A stretch of 64,000 nt of DNA from Aliivibrio fischeri (GCF_009727955.1 NZ_WOBR01000013.1:62001-126000), one strand, 5' to 3'. Numbered from the stretch's first letter, positions 10,777-19,536 are shown. Made by a program: numbers and translations. The notes: a model not told the origin generated them from the sequence alone.

Positions 10777-11775
10777 TTATTGAGTATGTACTGAATTACG
10801 CTTGATAAGTGTCGGTGCATACATTTCTTTGCCTGTCTCTGGTTTTTCGTCTTTTGCTAGAACTAGGGACAGCAGTGCCGCTTGTGTGGCCATCTCGCTA
10901 ATAGGGTAATCAATGGTCGTTAATTTCGGGTGTACGTATTTAGCAATCAGGCCATTATCGAATCCAACAATGGAAACTTGATCTGGTACCGAAATTCCAG
11001 CTTTTTCAAGAGAGGCAATAGCTCCGGCTGCCATATAATCGTTATAACAAACAACACCACTGAATGGCTGTTTAGTTTCAATTAACTGTGTCATTGCTTT
11101 TTCACCTCCTTCATCAGTGGGCTCACCTTCGCTTAATAAAGAATTATCAATGGGTAATCCATGTTTATTTAAGGCTTGAGTAAATCCCAGTTTTCGATCA
11201 AAGCTGTCATCAATTTGTTGATTTGAATTAATGTAAGCTAATTGTTGGTGACCATTTTCAATGAGATGCTCTGTTGCAAGTGTTGACCCTAATTGATTAT
11301 CAAGGGATATACATCGATGTGCAATTTGAGGAACGTGACGGTTAATAATGACTAAGCCGGGAACTTCTTTTGCGAATTGAGAGAGTTCGTCATCACTTAG
11401 CCCTTTTGAATGGATAATTAGGGATTCACAACGGCTATTAATTAATAATTCAATGGCTTCTTTTTCGACTTGAGCATTATGGTAGCCATTGCCTATCAAT
11501 AGGTGCTTATTGTTGGTTCTGGCAACGGCATCTACTGCCTTTATGAGAGAGCCAAAGAATGGATCAGAGACATCTGCGACTAATACACCAATCGTGTTGG
11601 TACTTTTACTCACTAAAGCACGAGCATTGGCATTGGGCCGATAACCAAGCTTGGTCATGGCTGCATTAACTGATTCTATTGCCGCTTTGCTGGCTTTAGG
11701 CGATTTATTTACTACACGAGAAACGGTGGCAACAGATACACCAGCTTCTTTTGCCACGTCTTTAATGGTTGCCAT
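10777..11775 (-). CDS. galR: LacI-family repressor of the GalR/GalS type
   Basis: 332 residues: N-terminal LacI helix-turn-helix (TIKDVAKEAGVSVATVSRVVN), hinge region, then a periplasmic-binding-protein-like sensor domain. Similarity to E. coli GalS/GalR runs through it: GYRPNANARAL, DVSDPFFGSLIKAVD, and INRHVPQIAHRCISLDN. It probably senses galactose and controls the gal operon, although the efflux and kinase genes lie between it and galM. A sequence fitting the GalR operator pattern lies upstream, suggesting autoregulation. Assignment to GalR rather than GalS is not certain. Confidence 0.88.
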   Translation of the reverse strand: MATIKDVAKEAGVSVATVSRVVNKSPKASKAAIESVNAAMTKLGYRPNANARALVSKSTNTIGVLVADVSDPFFGSLIKAVDAVARTNNKHLLIGNGYHNAQVEKEAIELLINSRCESLIIHSKGLSDDELSQFAKEVPGLVIINRHVPQIAHRCISLDNQLGSTLATEHLIENGHQQLAYINSNQQIDDSFDRKLGFTQALNKHGLPIDNSLLSEGEPTDEGGEKAMTQLIETKQPFSGVVCYNDYMAAGAIASLEKAGISVPDQVSIVGFDNGLIAKYVHPKLTTIDYPISEMATQAALLSLVLAKDEKPETGKEMYAPTLIKRNSVHTQ

Positions 11776-11865
11776 AATGATGCCTTAATTATTATTAATT
11801 TGATCTAGTTAAAGTTTTAGTAAACTTTTATTTTGTTTTCTATCTTAATGCAATAGGATTGATTT

Positions 11866-11879
11866 TGTAAACGTTATCA
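11866..11879. promoter_or_regulatory. GalR-type operator
   Basis: TGTAAACGTTATCA fits the GalR/GalS operator pattern TGnAAnCGnTnnCA (compare TGTAAACGATTCCA in E. coli gal). It sits in the divergent gap between galR and ygjH, 91 bases upstream of the galR start. Confidence 0.6.
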
Positions 11880-11899
11880 TCAATTGATTGTAAGGATAA

Positions 11900-12238
<339 letters not shown>

Positions 12239-12447
12239 TCTGACTTAAATTAAGTGTCATTGTTAATATATGATGGCACTTAGCTTACACCAAACTCTTC
12301 AAGCGACTTCTACAGCATAAAAATATAATGATGAAATATGAGGCGGATTATTTATTTGTTAAATTAATGTATACCATTATTTAGTGCTGCATTTCACACT
12401 TTCATTCTATTAAAGTTCCTTATTGTTAACTCGCTGTTAACTTTTGG

Positions 12448-12482
12448 TGTATGGTTGGTTGTATTTTGTACCAACACATACA
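12448..12482 (+). promoter_or_regulatory. Long hairpin just upstream of the AGCS symporter ribosome-binding site
   Basis: TGTATGGTTGGT (12448-12459) pairs with ACCAACACATACA (12470-12482) over 12 bp with one bulged A and a 10-base loop. The ribosome-binding sequence AAAGGGAA starts four bases later. Two GTTAAC palindromes (12425-12430, 12436-12441) lie just before. No T tract follows, so a role in mRNA stability or translation is more likely than termination. The rest of the 12239-12447 gap shows nothing recognisable; in particular, I could not find a glycine riboswitch core. Confidence 0.45.
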
Positions 12483-12498
12483 ATGAAAGGGAATTTTT

Positions 12499-14007
12499 AT
12501 GCAAGGTGTAGTTGATTTTCTAAATGGAATAATTTGGAGTCCGTTTCTCATCTATTTATGCTTAGGTGCGGGTTTGTTTTATTCAATTCAGACGAGGTTT
12601 GTTCAAGTTCGACATTTTAAAGAAATGTGTCGCTTGTTAGTTTCAAATAAAGAATCAAGTAAAGGAATTAGTTCATTTCAAGCATTAGCAGTATCTTTAT
12701 CTGGACGTGTAGGCACGGGTAATATCGCCGGTGTTGCTGCAGCGATTGGTTTTGGTGGTCCCGGAGCCGTCTTTTGGATGTGGGTTGTTGCCTTTCTAGG
12801 TGCTGCGACAGCTTATGCTGAATCCACTCTTGCTCAAATCTATAAAGAAGAAGATGAAGGGCAGTTCCGTGGTGGCCCTGCTTATTACATAGAGAAAGCA
12901 ATGGGACAAAAATGGTATGCGTGGATTTTTGCTATCGCAACTATTTTTGCTTGTGGTGTGTTACTCCCGGGGGTTCAATCAAATAGTATTGGCAATGCAG
13001 TCGAAACCGCGTTTGGCTCCGGTAGCATGATTGACACTGGGCTTGGTGTATTCAGCTTTGCTAAGATCTTCACTGGTGCAGTTATTTCGATAATTCTTGG
13101 TTTCATCATTTTTGGTGGTGTGAAACGTATCGCCAATTTCACGCAAATTGTCGTACCGTTTATGGCTTTGGCTTATATTATCTTAGCGTTTGTGATTATT
13201 CTGTTGAACATTAATGAAGTTCCAGCGATTTTTGCAATGATCATTGGTGATGCATTTACACCAATGGCAGGATTTGGTGCAGCCATCGGTTGGGGGGTTA
13301 AGCGAGGTGTTTATTCAAACGAAGCGGGTCAAGGTACTGGTCCACATGCTGCTGCTGCGGCAAGTGTTGAGCATCCTGCACAGCAAGGGTTAGTTCAGTC
13401 ATTCTCTATTTACATTGATACATTGCTAGTTTGTTCTGCTACAGCATTTATGATTTTAATTACTGGCGCTTATAATGTACATGGTAGTGGAGAAGGTGTT
13501 TTCTTAGTTCAAAATATTTCAGAAACTATTGGTGCAAATGGCCCTATGTTCACTCAAATGGCAATTGAAAGCACTCTACCTGGTATCGGAAAAATCTTTA
13601 TTGCTTTTGCATTATTCTTTTTCGCATTCACGACAATTTTAGCTTATTACTATATTGCCGAAACGAACATTGCTTATATACGTCGAACATTAAAAATTGA
13701 CGGAATGATGTTTGTTCTTAAAGTGGTGATTATGTCTGCAGTATTCTACGGAACGATTAAAACGGCGAATCTTGCTTGGGCTATGGGTGATGTCGGTGTT
13801 GGGGTAATGGCTTGGCTAAATATCATCGGTATTCTGATTATTTTCTTCTTGTCAAAACCTGCATTAAAAGCGCTAAAAGATTATGAAGAACAGCAAAAAC
13901 AAGGTGTAAAGAGTTTTACGTTTGACCCTGTAAAATTAGGCATTAAAGGTGCAACGTATTGGGAACAAAAATTAGAAAGAAACAAAAATAAAGCCAGAGA
14001 AAAATAA
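12499..14007 (+). CDS. Sodium:alanine/glycine symporter (AGCS family)
   Basis: 502-residue inner-membrane carrier that imports alanine or glycine with sodium. It has the AGCS hallmarks SLSGRVGTGNIAGVAAAIGFGGPGA-type region near residue 70, GGPAYYIEKAMG, and GWGVKRGVYSNEAGQGTGP near residue 270, with about 10-11 hydrophobic helices and a charged C-terminal tail. Monocistronic: a strong terminator follows. Substrate within the family (alanine, glycine, perhaps glutamine) is not determinable. Confidence 0.93.
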   Translation: MQGVVDFLNGIIWSPFLIYLCLGAGLFYSIQTRFVQVRHFKEMCRLLVSNKESSKGISSFQALAVSLSGRVGTGNIAGVAAAIGFGGPGAVFWMWVVAFLGAATAYAESTLAQIYKEEDEGQFRGGPAYYIEKAMGQKWYAWIFAIATIFACGVLLPGVQSNSIGNAVETAFGSGSMIDTGLGVFSFAKIFTGAVISIILGFIIFGGVKRIANFTQIVVPFMALAYIILAFVIILLNINEVPAIFAMIIGDAFTPMAGFGAAIGWGVKRGVYSNEAGQGTGPHAAAAASVEHPAQQGLVQSFSIYIDTLLVCSATAFMILITGAYNVHGSGEGVFLVQNISETIGANGPMFTQMAIESTLPGIGKIFIAFALFFFAFTTILAYYYIAETNIAYIRRTLKIDGMMFVLKVVIMSAVFYGTIKTANLAWAMGDVGVGVMAWLNIIGILIIFFLSKPALKALKDYEEQQKQGVKSFTFDPVKLGIKGATYWEQKLERNKNKAREK

Positions 14008-14030
14008 ATATTGTTATCTAAACTAAGAAA

Positions 14031-14058
14031 AATGCCGTTAATGTAACGGCATTTTTTA
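14031..14058 (+). terminator. Rho-independent terminator after the AGCS symporter
   Basis: Perfect 10-bp stem AATGCCGTTA/TAACGGCATT with an ATG loop, followed by TTTTTA. Confidence 0.9.
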
Positions 14059-14081
14059 TTGTAATTTGCATGGAGAACAAC

Positions 14082-14474
14082 ATGTCAGGGATTTTTGAAT
14101 TAGATGAACTGCTTAGAACAATGAAGCCAGAATTGTTAACTCAAGAGTATGTGTTTTGTAGTGTGAAAGGGGAGCTGAAAGAATATATTAGCTTAAACCC
14201 TATCGGGACTTTTGTTGAGCAAGAAGGATTAACGTTAGTTTTAGAGAAAGACGTTGCTCTTAAGGAAAACATTCCATTTGATGGGGTATTTCGTCAAATA
14301 ACGTTAACGGTTCATTCAAGTTTAGATGCTGTAGGCCTCACTGCCGCTGTTTCAACTAAATTAGCATCAAAAGGGATAAGTGCGAATGTCGTGGCTGCGT
14401 TTTATCATGATCATATTTTTGTTCCATCTAGCAAGGCTGAGTTGGCATTATCAGCGTTAAAAGAGATTGAATAA
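14082..14474 (+). CDS. Small ACT-domain protein
   Basis: 130 residues from the ATG at 14082, chosen because GGAG lies 6-7 bases before it; the in-frame ATG at 14070 would use the ribosome-binding site itself as codons. The C-terminal half (VFRQITLTVHSSLDAVGLTAAVS, GISANVVAAFYHDHIFVP) resembles ACT-like ligand-binding domains (ACT_7 type) seen in small stand-alone bacterial proteins. No catalytic domain. It may sense an amino acid, which fits its position between AGCS, RidA and BrnQ genes, but this is inference. Confidence 0.7.
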   Translation: MSGIFELDELLRTMKPELLTQEYVFCSVKGELKEYISLNPIGTFVEQEGLTLVLEKDVALKENIPFDGVFRQITLTVHSSLDAVGLTAAVSTKLASKGISANVVAAFYHDHIFVPSSKAELALSALKEIE

Positions 14475-14554
14475 TCACTATACATTTTATATGGCATTGC
14501 TAATGCCTATGGTAAAATCAGGGCACATTTGTTTGTTAACCAAGAAGTATAAAC

Positions 14555-14902
14555 ATGGATATTCAACGTATTAACCCAAGTGAAAAATGGTCTGATGTAA
14601 CAGTATTTAATAAAATGGCTCATTTTGTCGAAGTAGCAGAAGATGAAACGGCAGATATGCTAGGACAAACTGAGCAAGTATTCGCTCAAGCTGAAGCGAT
14701 GCTAGCAAGTGTAAATAGTGATAAGTCTCGTTTGGTATCGGTTACTATTTATGTGACTGATTTTGCTAATTTAGCCGTATTTAATGAAGCATGGATAAAG
14801 TGGTTACCAGAAGGGTGTGCTCCAAGCCGTGCGTGTTTAAAAGTAGAGCTTGCTGATCCTAATTACCTAGTTGAAATCGCATTCGTTGCTGCAGTGAAGT
14901 AA
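14555..14902 (+). CDS. RidA/YjgF family protein
   Basis: 115 residues spanning the RidA fold. RidA proteins hydrolyse reactive enamine/imine intermediates made by PLP enzymes such as threonine dehydratase, protecting branched-chain amino-acid synthesis. Visible family features are QTEQVFAQAEAML, RLVSVTIYVTDFANLAVFNEAW and the near-C-terminal APSRACLKVELADPNYLVEI with the conserved Arg that contacts the substrate carboxylate. It is somewhat diverged, so it may be a paralogue subfamily (Rid4-7 type) rather than archetypal RidA. It lies just before the brnQ leader. Confidence 0.85.
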   Translation: MDIQRINPSEKWSDVTVFNKMAHFVEVAEDETADMLGQTEQVFAQAEAMLASVNSDKSRLVSVTIYVTDFANLAVFNEAWIKWLPEGCAPSRACLKVELADPNYLVEIAFVAAVK

Positions 14903-14953
14903 TGATTATGTCGCTAAATAGGAAGACTATTTAGTGGCATAAATACAGATTTA

Positions 14954-14982
14954 TTCAGTTGTTGTTTGCTCTTGTTTATAAT
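14954..14982 (+). promoter_or_regulatory. Possible promoter for the brnQ leader
   Basis: A perfect -10 box TATAAT (14977-14982) has only a weak -35 candidate (TTCAGT, 14954-14959) 17 bases upstream. It would give a transcript beginning near 14989 and a leader of about 275 bases before brnQ. Confidence 0.35.
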
Positions 14983-15068
14983 GAAATGCTTATTATCAAT
15001 AAATATGCTTTACAATCTTCGGGCTTTGATTTAGTTTAACAACAATTATTTTATAGAGTGTATAACTT

Positions 15069-15164
15069 ATGTTTACGAACATTAAAAACAATCTGGCTGC
15101 TTATCAAGCAGAATCGAGCAAGATTGCTTATACACTTGTCTCTGTCGTCGTTGTCATTCACTGA
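15069..15164 (+). CDS. brnQ leader peptide (branched-chain amino-acid attenuator peptide)
   Basis: A 31-codon ORF too short for routine calling. It ends in TLVSVVVVIH, with seven Leu/Val/Ile codons among the last nine sense codons, immediately before an intrinsic terminator and 102 bases upstream of the branched-chain carrier gene brnQ. This is the design of amino-acid attenuation leaders such as ilvB/ilvG. The Val codons (15144-15155) overlap the 5' arm of the terminator, so a ribosome stalled for charged tRNA-Val would block it. No strong Shine-Dalgarno is visible (ATTTTATAGAGTG precedes the ATG). Confidence 0.75.
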   Translation: MFTNIKNNLAAYQAESSKIAYTLVSVVVVIH

Positions 15165-15183
15165 TACTGACGGCTTTTTTATT
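15144..15183 (+). terminator. Attenuator terminator in the brnQ leader
   Basis: GTCGTCG (15144-15150) pairs with TGACGGC (15168-15174), seven pairs including two G-U, followed by six T residues. Competing pairings exist: ACTGACG (15166-15172) with CGTCAGT (15184-15190), and TCAGTTAGGCT (15186-15196) with AGCCCAACTGA (15228-15238). Upstream, CTGCTT/AAGCAG (15097-15111) could be a pause hairpin; AAGCA can alternatively pair with TGCTT at 15125-15129. Confidence 0.65.
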
Positions 15184-15265
15184 CGTCAGTTAGGCTGGCG
15201 GATAGAGCACTCCTTTTATATCTTCTAGCCCAACTGATACCAAGTAAACTTATAAGGTATGTTGT

Positions 15266-16582
15266 GTGAACAGAAGAGATCTCGCTGCTATTGGCTTTAT
15301 GACCTTCGCCTTGTTTTTAGGTGCTGGCAATCTAATTTATCCACCATTAATGGCTCAACAAGCTGGTGAAAACTGGTTAGTCGCTATCGTCGGCTTTCTA
15401 TTAACAGCTGTTGGTCTACCTGCATTTACACTTGTCGTGTTAGGGCGTTTATCTTCTGCTGATAAATTAACAGCGCTATTACCTAAATGGATGGATCGTT
15501 CATTTTGGTTTTTAGTTTTAACCACTTTAGGCCCTGCATTTGTATTACCTCGAGCTGTCACTGTTGCCTACGAAATGGGCGTGAAACCTTTCTATTCTGG
15601 TAATGGTTTAATGGTTTTTTCTGCTCTATTTTGTGCATTAACATTATGGTTAGCGTTAAAACCAGGTAAGTTAGTGGATTATATTGGTAAAGTGATGACA
15701 CCGGCCTTAATAGCGATGTTAGCAGTATTGGTTATTGCAGCATTAGTGAATCCTTTAGGGGAACCAAGCCAAGCAATTGAGGTTTATCAACAAGCACCTA
15801 CGGTGAATGGCTTAATTCAGGGGTACATGACATTAGATGCTATCGCTGCTGTTGCGTTTGGTTGGGTGATTATTCAAACTATTCGTAGTAAAGGGATTGA
15901 AGATAAAAAAGCGATTTCTTATTACACTATTCGTATTGCGGTTATTTATTCTGTTTTAATGTCGTTATGCTATTTAGCGATGGGCTACTTGGGTTCTACC
16001 TCATCTGAAATTGCACCAAGTGCAACCAATGGTGGTGAGATCTTAACGCGTTATGCGGCAGGTGAGTTTGGTATGTTAGGCCAAATTCTATTAGCTGCGA
16101 TTACACTTATGGCGTGCTTAACTACAACTATCGGCCTAACAAATGCTAATTCAGAGTATTATAAAAATACTTACGGGGTTACATTCAAAGTTAGTGCTAC
16201 TGTGATCATGGTGCTAACGGCGATCATTTCAAACTTTGGTTTAGAAACGATTATTGAAGTAAGTTTACCTGCTATTTTAATTTTGTGTCCTATTGCTATT
16301 TCATTGATTATTGCGATGGTGTTAATTTCTGAAAAATCGGAATCAAATACACCAACGATTTCAATGAGTCATACTGTAGTTGTATGTATTGCAGCATTGT
16401 TTGGTACGATTGATGCCTTACATATTTTAGGTAAGTTACCTGAGGGAATTACTGCGTTTTGTGAACAATGGCTACCGTTGTTCTCATCACATACATCTTG
16501 GTTATTGCCTGTATTTATAACTATTTTTGTTCATAAGCTGTTTAATAAAACAATGATAAAGAACGTTGCAGTAAATAATTAG
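15266..16582 (+). CDS. brnQ: Branched-chain amino-acid carrier BrnQ (LIVCS family)
   Basis: 438-residue inner-membrane, cation-coupled importer of leucine, isoleucine and valine, with about 12 helices. The N-terminus has the LIVCS hallmark MTFALFLGAGNLIYPPLMAQQAG, and further on comes TTLGPAFVLPRAVTVAYEMG. It starts at a GTG with AAGG about 8 bases upstream; the nearby ATG at 15259 is out of frame. The leader peptide and terminator upstream indicate transcription attenuation by branched-chain amino-acid supply. A terminator follows. Confidence 0.95.
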   Translation: MNRRDLAAIGFMTFALFLGAGNLIYPPLMAQQAGENWLVAIVGFLLTAVGLPAFTLVVLGRLSSADKLTALLPKWMDRSFWFLVLTTLGPAFVLPRAVTVAYEMGVKPFYSGNGLMVFSALFCALTLWLALKPGKLVDYIGKVMTPALIAMLAVLVIAALVNPLGEPSQAIEVYQQAPTVNGLIQGYMTLDAIAAVAFGWVIIQTIRSKGIEDKKAISYYTIRIAVIYSVLMSLCYLAMGYLGSTSSEIAPSATNGGEILTRYAAGEFGMLGQILLAAITLMACLTTTIGLTNANSEYYKNTYGVTFKVSATVIMVLTAIISNFGLETIIEVSLPAILILCPIAISLIIAMVLISEKSESNTPTISMSHTVVVCIAALFGTIDALHILGKLPEGITAFCEQWLPLFSSHTSWLLPVFITIFVHKLFNKTMIKNVAVNN

Positions 16583-16601
16583 TATTATTTTGTGTATTGA
16601 T

Positions 16602-16634
16602 AAAGAGCAGCCATAATGGTTGCTCTTTTGGTTT
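16602..16634 (+). terminator. Rho-independent terminator after brnQ
   Basis: AAAGAGCAGCC/GGTTGCTCTTT forms an 11-bp stem (one G-U) with an ATAAT loop, followed by TTGGTTTT. It overlaps the upstream extension of the next ORF, which supports that gene's later start. Confidence 0.85.
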
Positions 16635-16656
16635 TAGAATAGGGATCTTTTCGTAC

Positions 16657-17553
16657 ATGTTGGCGTTAATTTATCATCCGATATATTCTCAGTTGGCTCT
16701 GCCTGATGGACATCGATATCCTATCCAAAAATATCAGCGTTTGTATCAAGCCATTCAACCTCATTATTCTGATGAGGTTTATCGATGTTTTGAACCAATA
16801 CCGTTATCTATTGAAGCACTTAAACAAGTACATGAAGAAAACTATGTAAATGCGTTAATTACAGGAACTTTACCTGCAGCAAAAATGCGACGTATTGGTT
16901 TTCCTTGGAGCGAATCATTAATAGAGAGAACACTGCTGTCAGCCTCTGGTACTTGTCTAACCGTTGATAAGGCAATTGAGAGTGGTATTGCTATACATTT
17001 AAGCGGTGGCTACCATCATGCTCATTATGATTTTGGAAGCGGCTTTTGCTTAGTTAATGATTTAGTTATTGCAGCACAGCACGGATTAAAGCAAGACAGC
17101 ATAGATAAAGTATTAATCATCGATAGTGATGTACATCATGGAGATGGAACCGCGACACTATGTGCTGATAGAAATGACATCATTACGCTTTCTTTTCATT
17201 GTGATAAAAACTTTCCTGCGCGAAAACCCATGTCTGATTATGATGTTCCTTTGCCCATTGGCACACAAGATAAGGCATTTTTAGAGGCCTTTAAGCAAGT
17301 TGTTGAAATGGCAATTAATCATCATCAACCTGACCTCATTATTTATGATGCAGGTGTAGATATTCATATTGATGACGAATTGGGTTATTTAAGTGTATCA
17401 ACAGAAGGTCTATACCAACGAGATAGATTTATGAAAAGTATTGCAACACAAAAGGGGATCCCTATTGCTTGTGTTGTTGGTGGTGGATACAGGGGTAACC
17501 ACGAAGACTTAGTTGAACCTCATTTGCAATTGATACGTGCATTTGTCAGCTAA
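16657..17553 (+). CDS. Histone-deacetylase-like family protein
   Basis: 298 residues from the ATG at 16657 (AGGGA about 12 bases upstream); the longer open frame from 16597 runs through a terminator and adds an unlikely N-terminus. The fold is the zinc-dependent arginase/deacetylase type: the active-site His pair is in GGYHHAHYDFGSGFC, zinc ligands are in IDSDVHHGDGTA and YDAGVDIHIDDELG, and GGGYRGN lies near the end. Relatives act on acetylated polyamines, acetoin-pathway enzymes or unknown small molecules; the substrate here is unknown. Confidence 0.88.
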   Translation: MLALIYHPIYSQLALPDGHRYPIQKYQRLYQAIQPHYSDEVYRCFEPIPLSIEALKQVHEENYVNALITGTLPAAKMRRIGFPWSESLIERTLLSASGTCLTVDKAIESGIAIHLSGGYHHAHYDFGSGFCLVNDLVIAAQHGLKQDSIDKVLIIDSDVHHGDGTATLCADRNDIITLSFHCDKNFPARKPMSDYDVPLPIGTQDKAFLEAFKQVVEMAINHHQPDLIIYDAGVDIHIDDELGYLSVSTEGLYQRDRFMKSIATQKGIPIACVVGGGYRGNHEDLVEPHLQLIRAFVS

Positions 17554-17722
17554 GTTTCAATAAAGCATGTGACACTGTCACTATCTTAACAAGAGAGGAG
17601 TGGGGTGCTGTTGGTTGTAAAGAAATAGATTATATCATTTAATTAACTTTATGATTTAATAGCTTATTTTCTTTTTAAGCGTTTGTTTTGTCATCTGGTT
17701 TTTTCTTTATTTTTGTATTGTT

Positions 17723-19453
17723 ATGAAAAATAAAAGCGTATACTCCTTTCTTTTTTTAAAAACCAAAATGAAAAAATTAATCTTGCTGATTGCTGGGATC
17801 ACCATTATTTCAGTTGCGACAGCTTTTGTTGTGAATGAAACGCTTCATTCCCATGATGTTAGTGATAGATCTGTTGATTATAAGAAGCAGCTCATTGAAC
17901 TATCAACGTTGTGTAAGCCACTTGAATGCCAAGTTATTGCTGATTTTAACCGCTTTAGTAAAAACGAATATCAGCATAATATTGAAGATATAGCTGAAAG
18001 TATTCGACCAATTATTAACTATCAAAATGGTCCTAAAATTGGTACAGCAATCTTAAATATTGCATTACAAGATGGTCATCTAAATGAAGATTTCCAATTA
18101 TTAGTTTTAGATAAAATAGCTACGCTACGATATAAAGATAATGATCTTTATGGAATGATCGATCCATCATTAAAATATATAGACATTGCTCATGAAAGTG
18201 GAGATGAATTAAAAGTTGCCACTGGAGAATTTAGCTTGGCATTAATTATTACTTATTTTAAAGGTTATGATTTTGCAAATAAAATAATTAATTCTATTCA
18301 ATATAAAGATAGCTCAGATGATTGGAAAAAATTAAAAACTAGAGCAATATTAAGCTTAGCTGAAAATAAATTAGCAATAAATAAACCAAGGAGAGCATTG
18401 GATCTTCTTGAAAATGTAGATAAATATCAAGCTGCATATAATGAGGAGGATTGGCGTGATTATCATGTCTATCTATTATCTTTGAAAGCAGAAGCTTATG
18501 ATGAAATCGGTTTAATTGATAAAGCAAATCAGTGTTTAACACTTGCTCAATCAGAATTAGAGAAAGATAAAGTTAGTTTATTACTAGATAAGCACATATT
18601 AATAAGAGTAATAGAGTTTAAATTAGCATTGAAAAATGAGAATTACTCATTAATTGAAAATAAAAAAGAAGACTTATTAAAAATTGCAGACAGAACCAAT
18701 CAAATAAGATTTACGAAATTAGTGTATTCAACTCTTTTTGATTACTATCTTAAAACGAATAATACAACTGAATTTTATCATTTAAATAAAAGATATAATG
18801 CTGTACGTGATGAAAGACAGAGCGCTAGTTATCATCTTTTAATCTCAAATAAATTAAAGCAAAGTGAAAATAGTCATTTGAATGAAGACCATCAACAATC
18901 GTTGTTATTTTTGAAAATTGCATTTGTGATACTGCTTGTTATCTCATCGTTATTATTAGTGATGATAGTTAAAATAAAATATTTGAATATTGAAACGTAT
19001 ACGGATCCACTAACTCGTTCATTAAACCGAAGAAAGTTTATGATTGATTATGAGGAGATTTTACAAAAGAATCATGCTTTTTTAATTGTAGATATTGATG
19101 ACTTTAAGGCTATCAATGATCGATTTGGTCATGAGGTTGGAGATGAGGTTCTAGAAAAAGTCGCTAGTGAAATAGCATTCATACTTGGAAGGGATCATTA
19201 TCATTATCGGATCGGTGGTGAAGAATTTGTTGTTCTTTTTACTTTGATAGAGCCTCAAGCTTGTATTGAATTATCGGAAGATATTCGTAGGCGTGTTGAG
19301 AGTCTGAAATGGAGCCATGATTTAAAAGTAACCATTAGTGGTGGGTTGAGTTTTTCAAGTAAAGATAAAAACACGTATAAATCAGCCGATGAATTACTTT
19401 ATAACGCAAAGCGTATGACTAAAAATGTTATTTTGAATGATCAGTTTCTTTAA
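17723..19453 (+). CDS. Membrane-bound diguanylate cyclase with periplasmic helical-repeat sensor
   Basis: 576 residues. An N-terminal hydrophobic segment leads to a long, mostly helical, TPR-like periplasmic region (about 50-395), a membrane helix near residues 405-425 (ILLVISSLLLVMIV), then a GGDEF domain. The domain keeps the signature DPLTRSLNRRKF, the metal-binding DIDDFKAIND and GGEEF at 498-502, so it should make cyclic-di-GMP. The I-site RxxD is absent. Neither ATG (17723 or 17768) has a clear ribosome-binding site; starting at 17768 would give a cleaner signal anchor. The sensor region is notably AT-rich. Confidence 0.87.
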   Translation: MKNKSVYSFLFLKTKMKKLILLIAGITIISVATAFVVNETLHSHDVSDRSVDYKKQLIELSTLCKPLECQVIADFNRFSKNEYQHNIEDIAESIRPIINYQNGPKIGTAILNIALQDGHLNEDFQLLVLDKIATLRYKDNDLYGMIDPSLKYIDIAHESGDELKVATGEFSLALIITYFKGYDFANKIINSIQYKDSSDDWKKLKTRAILSLAENKLAINKPRRALDLLENVDKYQAAYNEEDWRDYHVYLLSLKAEAYDEIGLIDKANQCLTLAQSELEKDKVSLLLDKHILIRVIEFKLALKNENYSLIENKKEDLLKIADRTNQIRFTKLVYSTLFDYYLKTNNTTEFYHLNKRYNAVRDERQSASYHLLISNKLKQSENSHLNEDHQQSLLFLKIAFVILLVISSLLLVMIVKIKYLNIETYTDPLTRSLNRRKFMIDYEEILQKNHAFLIVDIDDFKAINDRFGHEVGDEVLEKVASEIAFILGRDHYHYRIGGEEFVVLFTLIEPQACIELSEDIRRRVESLKWSHDLKVTISGGLSFSSKDKNTYKSADELLYNAKRMTKNVILNDQFL

Positions 19454-19480
19454 GTAACTCTGAATCTAATAAGTCGATTT

Positions 19481-19510
19481 AGCCGCTAATTTAAGTTAGC
19501 GGCTTTTTTA
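19481..19510 (+). terminator. Rho-independent terminator after the diguanylate cyclase
   Basis: Perfect 9-bp stem AGCCGCTAA/TTAGCGGCT with a TTTAAG loop, followed by TTTTTA. Confidence 0.9.
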
Positions 19511-19520
19511 TGTGTGTAAT

Positions 19521-19536
19521 TGTTACTGAACTCACA
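19521..19536. promoter_or_regulatory. Possible CRP site upstream of the PTS operon
   Basis: TGTTACTGAACTCACA matches the CRP core TGTGA-N6-TCACA at nine of ten positions. It lies about 190 bases upstream of the PTS EIIA start, which is far unless the promoter is also distant. Confidence 0.4.

Noticed and set aside
12239-12498. Glycine riboswitch upstream of the AGCS symporter
   Set aside because: Vibrio AGCS genes can carry one, but I found none of the conserved glycine-riboswitch core; only a simple hairpin is visible.
16597-16656. Upstream start for the deacetylase-like gene
   Set aside because: That stretch forms the brnQ terminator hairpin and codes for residues not seen at the start of this fold.
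17569-17581. Perfect palindrome GTGACACTGTCAC between the deacetylase and cyclase genes
   Set aside because: It is short, fits no operator I can name with confidence and the spacing is wrong for CRP, so I do not list it as a site.
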